NCBI GenBank assembly: GCA_002782905.1
Contig: PFJA01000086.1
Coordinates: 1 to 15,079 of the forward strand
Length of the DNA stretch: 15,079 bases
Source of the DNA: Lysobacterales bacterium CG_4_10_14_3_um_filter_64_11
GTDB lineage: Bacteria > Pseudomonadota > Gammaproteobacteria > Xanthomonadales > Xanthomonadaceae
Direction of reading: 5' to 3'
The position numbers and the translations under genes were made by a program. Within the stretch, counting starts at the first letter, position 1; each line of letters starts with the position of its first letter. Positions 6,734 to 13,095 of the stretch are shown here, one piece after another. Under the pieces are notes generated by a model. That model was not told where the DNA came from. It searched no databases and was given only the letters and a program-made list of their open reading frames with translations.

Positions 6734-8245
6734 TTACAGCTTGCTGAGCGCCAGCTGGGCAACCAGCTGCGCAACGGATGAATCCATGAGGTCGGTGAGC
6801 GGCTTGGGCCAAATGCCAAGCGCCAACACCGCAATGGCATAAACCACCAGCACGATGGTTTCGTGCGGACGGATGTCCTTGAGCTCGGCGACGTGGGCAT
6901 TGGCGACCTCGCCAAAAACCACGCGCTTGACCATCCACAGTGTGTACGCCGCCCCCAGAATCAGGGTGAACGCAGCCGCAAATGCGATCAACGGGTTGTA
7001 CTGGAAGCTGGCCACGATCACCATGAACTCGCCAACGAAGCCCGAGGTGCCGGGCAGACCAGCATTGGCCATCGAGAACAGCACAAACAAGGTGGCAAAC
7101 CAGGGCATCGTATTCACCACGCCGCCGTAGTCGCCGATCATCCGGCTGTGCACGCGCTCATAAAGCACGCCCACACAATAGAACATGGCAGCGGAAACAA
7201 ACCCGTGCGACATCATCTGCACCATCGCGCCCTGCAGGCCCAACTCGGCCGCGCCGGTGTTTCCCGACTCGCGCACCAGCGCGAAGGCGATGAAGGTGCC
7301 GAGGGTGACAAAACCCATGTGGGCAATCGAGGAGTAGGCGATCAACTTCTTCATGTCGGCCTGGGCCAGCGCCACCAGACCGATGTAGATCACCGCAATC
7401 AGACTGAGCGCGATCACCAGCCAGGCCCATTCATGGCCGGCGTCGGGCGTGATCGGCAACGAGAAGCGGATGAAACCGTAGCCACCGATCTTCAACATGA
7501 TGGCCGCCAGCACCACCGAACCGCCGGTAGGTGCCTCGACGTGGGCATCGGGCAGCCAGGTATGCACCGGAAACATCGGCACCTTGACCGCGAATGCGGT
7601 CAGGAAACCGAAGAAAATCCACATCTGCTCGCTTGCGGTGAGCTTCAGCGCATAGAGGTCGTCGAGCTGGAAGCTGCCACCCTTGATATACAGATAGATC
7701 AAGGCCGCGAGCATGAAAATGGAACCAAGAAAGGTGTACAGGAAGAACTTGAGCGCGGCATAAACCCGACGTGGGCCACCCCAGATACCGATGATGATGA
7801 ACATCGGTATCAGCATGGTCTCGAAAAACGCATAGAACACGATGGCGTCGCGGGCGCTGAACACGCCAATCATCACGCCTTCAAGGATCAGGAAAGACGC
7901 CAGATATTGCGGCACCTTCTTGTCGAGCGCCGTCCACGAGCCGATCAACACCAGGCTGGTGACCAGCGTGGTGAGCACAATCAGCGCAACCGAGATGCCA
8001 TCGACACCGAGCGAATACCAGATGTCGTAACTCGGCACCCACGCCCGCAGTTCGACAAACTGCATGCCGGTAGCACTGGCGTCAAAGCCCAAATACAGCC
8101 CCACACTCAGCACCAACGCGGCAATCGACACCAGTAGCGCGAACCAACGCGCCTGCTCGGCGCGGCCACGGCCGAACCATAGGGTAGCGAAGCCGCCAGC
8201 AATCGGCAGCCAGATCAGCAAACTCAGCAAAGGCCATACAGACAT
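6734..8245 (-). CDS. nuoM: NADH-quinone oxidoreductase subunit M
   Basis: Encodes NuoM (503 aa; E. coli 509), the central antiporter-like proton-pumping subunit of the complex I membrane arm. Visible family features: Glu142 in FYAFFETMLIPMFIIIGIWG (essential TM5 glutamate), Lys221 in AFAVKVPMFPVHTWLPDAH, Lys252 in IMLKIGGYGF, and the QADMKKLIAYSSIAHMG segment. The ATG at 8245 was chosen because AAGGA lies 7 bases upstream and MSVWPLLSLL fits the family. A 12-codon in-frame extension reaches into the upstream repeat and is judged spurious. The gene sits 169 bases after nuoL, across repeat copy B, and 12 bases before nuoN. Confidence 0.97.
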   Translation of the reverse strand: MSVWPLLSLLIWLPIAGGFATLWFGRGRAEQARWFALLVSIAALVLSVGLYLGFDASATGMQFVELRAWVPSYDIWYSLGVDGISVALIVLTTLVTSLVLIGSWTALDKKVPQYLASFLILEGVMIGVFSARDAIVFYAFFETMLIPMFIIIGIWGGPRRVYAALKFFLYTFLGSIFMLAALIYLYIKGGSFQLDDLYALKLTASEQMWIFFGFLTAFAVKVPMFPVHTWLPDAHVEAPTGGSVVLAAIMLKIGGYGFIRFSLPITPDAGHEWAWLVIALSLIAVIYIGLVALAQADMKKLIAYSSIAHMGFVTLGTFIAFALVRESGNTGAAELGLQGAMVQMMSHGFVSAAMFYCVGVLYERVHSRMIGDYGGVVNTMPWFATLFVLFSMANAGLPGTSGFVGEFMVIVASFQYNPLIAFAAAFTLILGAAYTLWMVKRVVFGEVANAHVAELKDIRPHETIVLVVYAIAVLALGIWPKPLTDLMDSSVAQLVAQLALSKL

Positions 8246-8266
8246 CGGTGCTTCCTTGTTGTTCCA

Positions 8267-8409
8267 GTGAACCTCTTGCAACCTGCTGCGCGACCCGCTT
8301 GCTGCGTTGCGCGGTGCTCGGAATCCTCATGTACCCGCATGTAAAGTGCGGTTCCTGCGCTCCGTGCGCCTTGCACTCGGGCCGCTCACGACGAGTTCAA
8401 GCGATTCCT
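8267..8409. repeat. Dispersed intergenic repeat, copy B (about 143 bp)
   Basis: Fills the nuoL-nuoM spacer in the same orientation as copy A (4283-4423). Conserved blocks include AACCTGCTGCGCGACCC, CGGAATCC, GCGCTCCG, GCGCCTTGCACTCG and GTTCAAG. Its terminal inverted repeats are more decayed than those of copy A (about 11 of 16 matches). The right end lies 5 bases after the nuoL stop. The left end stops 21 bases before the nuoM ATG, leaving the nuoM ribosome binding site outside the element. Confidence 0.82.
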
Positions 8410-8414
8410 TCTAA

Positions 8415-10427
8415 TCAGCCTTGCACACGAATCAGCGCGGCCAGCATGAAGATCAGGCCGAGAATCATCGCAAAGGCGTAGTGGTATAGATAACCCGATT
8501 GCACATCGCGCACCACACCGGCGATGCGATCGACCAGCCAGGCCGAGCCATTGACGGCAACGCCATCGATGACCGCCTGATCGCCGCCCTTCCACAAGCC
8601 GCGACCCAGGCGCAAGCCGCCCGCGGCAAAACCTTCGATCCACAGGGTATCGAAACCGAACTTGTTGATCAGCACCCGGTACGGCAGCGAGAACAGCTCA
8701 CGCGCCCGCGCAGCCAGACCCGGATTGAACAGGTAGATATATGTCGCCAACGCAAACCCGGCGAATGCCAACCCGAACGCCGGCTGCATCAGGCCATGCA
8801 GTGCAAAGGCGGTCGCGCCGTGAAACTCCCCGGCAACCGCCGCCAGGGTGTCGTGTGCGGACTTGACGTAGATCGATCCCTCGAAGAAGTCACCGAACAG
8901 CATCGGCCGCACCGTGAAAAAGCCAGCCAGCAGCGACGGAATGGCCAACAGCACCAGCGGCACAGTCACCACCCACGGCGACTCCTTTGGCTCCAGCGGA
9001 TGATGCGCATGGCCATGATCGTGGTGGGCATCGGACGCCGGCTCGTCGCGGAACCGCTCGCTGCCGTGGAAGGTGAGATACAGCAGGCGGAAACTGTAGA
9101 AGCTGGTCACGAAAACACCCAGCAACACCGCCCAATAACCGTATTGCTGCACCCAGCCACCGTGAATCGCCGCGTGATGCGCGGCCTCGATGATGCTGTC
9201 CTTGGAGTAGAAGCCCGCGAAGAACGGCATGCCGGTCAACGCCAGTGTGCCGATCCACATGGTGATCCAGGTGACTGGCATGTATTTGCGCAGACCACCC
9301 ATTTTGCGCATGTCCTGCTCGTGGTGCAGCGCGATGATCACCGAGCCGGCACCAAGGAACAGCAGCGCCTTGAAGAAGGCATGGGTCATCAGGTGATAGA
9401 CCGCCCCAGAGTACGCAGATACCCCCAGCGCCACGGTCATGTAACCCAACTGCGACAAGGTGGAGTACGCCACCACCCGCTTGATGTCGTTTTGCACGAT
9501 ACCGATCAGGCCGGTGAAAAACGCGGTGGTGGCACCGATGAACAACACAAACGCCAGCGCGGTCTCACTCAATTCAAACAGCGGCGACATCCGCGCAACC
9601 ATGAAAATACCAGCAGTGACCATGGTTGCGGCGTGGATCAACGCCGAAATCGGGGTTGGGCCTTCCATCGAATCGGGCAGCCACACATGCAACGGCACCT
9701 GCGCGGATTTGGCCATGGCGCCGGCAAACAGGCACAGTGCGATCACGGTCGGCACCGACCACACCACCCCTGGCCAAACCTCAACCAGTTGCCCTTCGAT
9801 CGTGCTGGCATGGGCAAATACGTTGGCGTAGTCGAGCGTGCCAAACCACATCAGCACCCCGGCGATGCCCAGCAGAAAACCAAAATCACCGACGCGGTTG
9901 ACTAAAAATGCCTTGAGGTTGGCAAAAATAGCACTCGGCTTCTTGAACCAGAAACCGATCAACAGGTACGACACCAGGCCCACGGCTTCCCAACCGAAGA
10001 ACAGTTGCAGGAAGTTGTTGCTCATCACCAGCATCAGCATCGAGAAGGTGAACAGCGAGATGTAGCTGAAAAAACGCTGATAGCCGGGGTCGTCGGCCAT
10101 GTAACCAACCGTGTACACATGCACCAGCAGCGAGACAAAGGTGACCACCACCATCATCATCGCGCTGAGACGATCCACCATGAACCCGATGTGCGCCGAA
10201 TAACCACCAACTTCGAACCAGGTATACAGATTGGCATTGAACGGAGCGACGCCGCCGTGCCAGAGATCAAACAGCACTTTCGCCGAAAGCGCAAAACTCA
10301 CGGCAACGCCGAGGATGGTGATCGAGTGCGCGCCGGCGCGACCAACCTGACGGCCAAACAGGCCGGCTATGATGGCGCCGAACAACGGCGCCAAGGCAAT
10401 CAGGAGAAGGACATTCTGGGAGATCAC
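8415..10427 (-). CDS. nuoL: NADH-quinone oxidoreductase subunit L
   Basis: Encodes NuoL (670 aa; E. coli 613), the distal antiporter-like proton-pumping subunit of complex I, carrying the long lateral helix. Visible family residues: Glu147 in FFGWEAVGLVSYLLIGFW, Asp181 in NRVGDFGFLLG, Lys240 in AGAMAKSAQVPLHVWLPDSM, and Lys409 in GFYSKDSIIEA. A His-rich cytoplasmic or periplasmic loop (about 466-476, AHHDHGHAHH) precedes the C-terminal helices. The lateral helix and final anchor should occupy about 570-670, a region longer than in E. coli. The start is GTG at 10427, preceded by GAGG (10437-10440) with a 9-base spacer. It is flanked by repeat elements on both sides inside an otherwise compact operon. 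Confidence 0.97.
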   Translation of the reverse strand: MISQNVLLLIALAPLFGAIIAGLFGRQVGRAGAHSITILGVAVSFALSAKVLFDLWHGGVAPFNANLYTWFEVGGYSAHIGFMVDRLSAMMMVVVTFVSLLVHVYTVGYMADDPGYQRFFSYISLFTFSMLMLVMSNNFLQLFFGWEAVGLVSYLLIGFWFKKPSAIFANLKAFLVNRVGDFGFLLGIAGVLMWFGTLDYANVFAHASTIEGQLVEVWPGVVWSVPTVIALCLFAGAMAKSAQVPLHVWLPDSMEGPTPISALIHAATMVTAGIFMVARMSPLFELSETALAFVLFIGATTAFFTGLIGIVQNDIKRVVAYSTLSQLGYMTVALGVSAYSGAVYHLMTHAFFKALLFLGAGSVIIALHHEQDMRKMGGLRKYMPVTWITMWIGTLALTGMPFFAGFYSKDSIIEAAHHAAIHGGWVQQYGYWAVLLGVFVTSFYSFRLLYLTFHGSERFRDEPASDAHHDHGHAHHPLEPKESPWVVTVPLVLLAIPSLLAGFFTVRPMLFGDFFEGSIYVKSAHDTLAAVAGEFHGATAFALHGLMQPAFGLAFAGFALATYIYLFNPGLAARARELFSLPYRVLINKFGFDTLWIEGFAAGGLRLGRGLWKGGDQAVIDGVAVNGSAWLVDRIAGVVRDVQSGYLYHYAFAMILGLIFMLAALIRVQG

Positions 10428-10476
10428 AGTGCGAAACCTCGAAAGCCGGGACTTGGGACAAGCAAGAGCGATTGGT

Positions 10477-10550
10477 CCGCAAAGGACGCAAAGGTCGCGA
10501 ATGGAATTTCTGCCACGCTATTCTTTGCGCCCCTGGCGTCCTTGGCGCAC
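10477..10550. repeat. AAAGG-type imperfect palindrome in the nuoK-nuoL spacer
   Basis: The left arm CGCAAAGGACGCAAAGG continues to about 10502 and carries a tandem 9-base unit ACGCAAAGG (first copy starts CCGC). The right arm at about 10524-10547 (TTTGCGCCCCTGGCGTCCTTGGCG) is its imperfect inverse: 19 of 24 positions match by hand. A loop of about 20 bases lies between. It is unrelated in sequence to the copies at 4283 and 8267. CGCAAAGGACGC-type palindromes recur between genes in several proteobacteria as I recall, so this is probably a member of a dispersed family. The rest of the 176-base spacer shows only a GGGAC doublet near 10448-10459 and the nuoL ribosome binding site. Confidence 0.7.
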
Positions 10551-10603
10551 TGCCGCGGCTTTTTCCGGGGCGCGTATCCCGAGAGAATCGTCATGGCCAT
10601 CCC

Positions 10604-10909
10604 CTAGCCCTTCAACGAATCAAGTTCGGCAACATTGATGGTGCGCCGGTTGCGGAACAACGCCACCAGGATCGCGAGACCGATTGCCGCCTCGGATGCC
10701 GCCACGGTAAGTATGAAAAACACGAACACCTGGCCGTCAGCGTTGCCGAGAAAGCGCGAGAACGCGACAAAATTGAGGTTCACGGCAAGCAGCATCAGCT
10801 CGATGCACATCAGCAGGATGATCACATTCTTGCGGTTGATCACAATGCCGGCAACGCTGATGCAGAACAGCAGCGCACCCAAGGTCAGATAGTGTCCCAG
10901 CGAAATCAT
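10604..10909 (-). CDS. nuoK: NADH-quinone oxidoreductase subunit K
   Basis: Encodes NuoK (101 aa; E. coli 100), a three-helix inner-membrane subunit of complex I at the joint between the quinone site and the pumps. The two conserved buried glutamates of the proton path are present: Glu37 in LLMCIELMLLAVNLNFVAFS and Glu73 in ILTVAASEAAIGLAILVALF. The ATG overlaps the nuoJ stop as ATGA (4 bases), so translation is probably coupled. The gene ends in TAG, after which the compact packing breaks with a 176-base repeat-bearing spacer before nuoL. Confidence 0.97.
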   Translation of the reverse strand: MISLGHYLTLGALLFCISVAGIVINRKNVIILLMCIELMLLAVNLNFVAFSRFLGNADGQVFVFFILTVAASEAAIGLAILVALFRNRRTINVAELDSLKG

Positions 10910-11523
10910 GGCGTTTTCCCCTCTTTGCGCACTGCCGCCATCTTGACCAGGCGCACGCGATCATCGCGTTTCACCTGTACCTGCCGCGCAGGGTCCTGAT
11001 GTTTGGTGCCCGGACGCCGGCGCAAGGTGATGGCAATCGCGGCGATGATGGCTACCGTCAGAATCACCGACGCCACCTCGAACGGCAGCAGGTAATCGTT
11101 GAACAGGGCACGCGCAACCCACTGGATGTTGCTGCCTCCGGCCAGCGCTGCCGGGTCGGCCTCGGCAAACGTCTGCTCAAAACGCTGCAACCCGACCAGG
11201 GCGATCATCTCGACAAACATCACCAGCGCCACCACGACGGCGACCGGCAGATAGTGCGCGAACCCCTCACGCATCCGCTCGCTGTTGATATCCAGCATCA
11301 TCACCACGAACAGGAACAGCACCATCACCGCGCCGACATAGACCAGCACCAGCACAATGCCGAGAAACTCCGCTTGCAGCAGCAACCACAGGCAGGCAGT
11401 GGAAAAAAACGTCAGCACCAACAGCAGCGCCGCGTGCACCGAATTGCGCACCGTGACAACGCCGAGCGCCGCCAGCACGGTGACCAGTGCGAACGCATAA
11501 AACGCGATGGACGTAAAAGCCAT
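10906..11523 (-). CDS. nuoJ: NADH-quinone oxidoreductase subunit J
   Basis: Encodes NuoJ (205 aa; E. coli 184), a five-helix membrane subunit of complex I next to NuoK. The signature TM3 segment VYVGAVMVLFLFVVMML (from about residue 61, with Tyr62) is present; in known structures this helix switches between alpha and pi forms during turnover. The C-terminal tail after the last helix is basic and hydrophilic (about 168-205), longer than in E. coli. The ATG at 11523 lies 11 bases after nuoI, with AAGGGA upstream overlapping the nuoI stop. The stop overlaps the nuoK start. Confidence 0.96.
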   Translation of the reverse strand: MAFTSIAFYAFALVTVLAALGVVTVRNSVHAALLLVLTFFSTACLWLLLQAEFLGIVLVLVYVGAVMVLFLFVVMMLDINSERMREGFAHYLPVAVVVALVMFVEMIALVGLQRFEQTFAEADPAALAGGSNIQWVARALFNDYLLPFEVASVILTVAIIAAIAITLRRRPGTKHQDPARQVQVKRDDRVRLVKMAAVRKEGKTP

Positions 11524-11534
11524 GATCCGATCCC

Positions 11535-12023
11535 TTAGCGATACGCGGCGTCGAGCGACTTGCGCTCTGCGATTTCAGATTCCAGACGATCACCAATCGC
11601 CAGCAGTTGCGCCTTGTTGACCACGCTTTCGCTGCGATTGACGAAGTGATACTCGTAGATATGGGTTTCCACGATCGAGTCGACCGGGCACGATTCCTCG
11701 CAAAAACCGCAGTAGATGCACTTGAACAGGTCGATGTCGTAGCGCGTGGTGCGGCGGCTGCCGTCGGCGCGCTGCTCGGAGTCGATGGTGATCGCCAGCG
11801 CCGGGCACACCGCCTCGCACAATTTGCAGGCAATGCAGCGTTCCTCGCCATTGGGATATCGGCGCAATGCATGCAGACCGCGGAAGCGCACCGATTGCGG
11901 GTATTTCTCGAACGGATAGTTGATGGTGTACTTCGGCGCGAACATGTACTTCAGGGTAAGCCACATACCCTGCAGCAATTCGAGCAGCAGCAAACTCTTG
12001 AGATAGGCGAAAACGCGTTTCAT
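11535..12023 (-). CDS. nuoI: NADH-quinone oxidoreductase subunit I (2x[4Fe-4S])
   Basis: Encodes NuoI (162 aa; E. coli 180), the peripheral-arm ferredoxin-like subunit that carries clusters N6a and N6b and passes electrons toward N2 and quinone. Two full CxxCxxCxxxCP motifs are present: CIACKLCEAVCP (Cys63, 66, 69, 73) and CIYCGFCEESCP (Cys102, 105, 108, 112). The N terminus has an amphipathic segment (about 1-30) and the KYTINYPFEKYPQSVRFRG motif typical of the family. The start is ATG at 12023. GAGGAG overlaps the nuoH TGA (TGAGGAG), with an 8-base gap between the genes, which suggests coupling. Confidence 0.98.
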   Translation of the reverse strand: MKRVFAYLKSLLLLELLQGMWLTLKYMFAPKYTINYPFEKYPQSVRFRGLHALRRYPNGEERCIACKLCEAVCPALAITIDSEQRADGSRRTTRYDIDLFKCIYCGFCEESCPVDSIVETHIYEYHFVNRSESVVNKAQLLAIGDRLESEIAERKSLDAAYR

Positions 12024-12031
12024 ATCACTCC

Positions 12032-13093
12032 TCAGCCGCCAACCACAAACCAGTTGGCGTAGCCTGCAAAGGCGACGAGCACAATCCAGACAATGGTGAT
12101 CGGGATGAATACCTTCCAGCCCAGACGCATGATCTGGTCATAGCGATAGCGCGGGAACGTGGCACGGAACCACAGGAAGCAAAACGCGAAGAACGATGCC
12201 TTGGCGAACAGCCACAGCGCGCTGGGTGCGCCGAGCCAGGAATCGGTCCAGCCCTGAAACGGCGACAGCCAGCCGCCGAGGAACAACAACGAGGCGAGCA
12301 GGCTGACCAGAATCATGTTGGCGTATTCGGCGAGGAAAAACACCGCAAACGCGGCACCGGAATACTCGACATGGAACCCGGCGACGATCTCGGACTCACC
12401 TTCGGCCACGTCGAACGGTGCACGGTTGGTCTCGGCAACACCGGAGATGAAGTAGATCACGAACAATGGCAGCAACGGCAGCCAGAACCACTCGAAAAAG
12501 CCGGCGTTGCCGCTTTGTGCGCGCACGATATCGGTGAGGTTGAGCGAGCCGGCAGCAACCAGTACCCCGACCAACGCGAAGCCCATGGCGATTTCGTAGC
12601 TCACCACCTGCGCGGTAGAACGCAACGCGCCCAGAAATGCGTATTTGGAGTTCGACGCCCAACCGGCGATCACGATGCCGTAGATGCCCATCGAGGTCAT
12701 CGCCAGCAGGTACAGCAGACCAGCGTTGGCGTTAGACAGCACCAAGCCATCATCGAACGGAACCACCGCCCACGCGGCCAATGCCGGTGCAATCGCCAGA
12801 ATCGGCGCCAGTCGATACAAAAAACGATGCGCGTTGGCCGGAACGATCAGCTCCTTGAACAGCATCTTGAAGGTATCGGCAAATGGTTGGATCACGCCGA
12901 TGCCGAAGATCTGGCCGATATACACTGGCCCGTGGCGCACGTGCATCCAGCCGATCACCTTGCGCTCGATCAAGGTGTAGAACGCCACCGCGACGGTGAT
13001 CGGCAACACCACGACCATGATCTTGACAAGGGTCCACAACACCAGACCAAAGCTGCCAAAGCTCAGAAAAAACTCGCGAATGATGTCGATCAC
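12032..13093 (-). CDS. nuoH: NADH-quinone oxidoreductase subunit H
   Basis: Encodes NuoH (353 aa; E. coli 325), the eight-helix membrane subunit that forms much of the quinone-binding chamber and anchors the peripheral arm. Visible motifs are LIERKVIGWMHVRHGP (from about 41), SYEIAMGFAL, the AETNRAPFD loop (about 220-228) and EGESEIVAGFHVEYSG (about 231-246). The GTG at 13093 was chosen because GAGG lies 8 bases upstream and it falls 2 bases after the nuoG stop. An in-frame extension of 25 codons overlaps nuoG and lacks similarity to the family. Confidence 0.96.
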   Translation of the reverse strand: MIDIIREFFLSFGSFGLVLWTLVKIMVVVLPITVAVAFYTLIERKVIGWMHVRHGPVYIGQIFGIGVIQPFADTFKMLFKELIVPANAHRFLYRLAPILAIAPALAAWAVVPFDDGLVLSNANAGLLYLLAMTSMGIYGIVIAGWASNSKYAFLGALRSTAQVVSYEIAMGFALVGVLVAAGSLNLTDIVRAQSGNAGFFEWFWLPLLPLFVIYFISGVAETNRAPFDVAEGESEIVAGFHVEYSGAAFAVFFLAEYANMILVSLLASLLFLGGWLSPFQGWTDSWLGAPSALWLFAKASFFAFCFLWFRATFPRYRYDQIMRLGWKVFIPITIVWIVLVAFAGYANWFVVGG

Positions 13094-13095
13094 GC

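Noticed and set aside
8246..8281. 12-codon N-terminal extension of nuoM
   Set aside because: It runs into repeat copy B; AAGGA and the family start favour the ATG at 8245.
5366..9905. Long plus-strand open frames opposite nuoN, nuoM and nuoL
   Set aside because: Gln/His/Arg-rich translations typical of the strand opposite membrane-protein genes in GC-rich DNA; no domains.
10551..10565. GCCGCGGC followed by T run on the plus strand, resembling a terminator
   Set aside because: The palindrome leaves no room for a loop, and no plus-strand gene needs terminating there.
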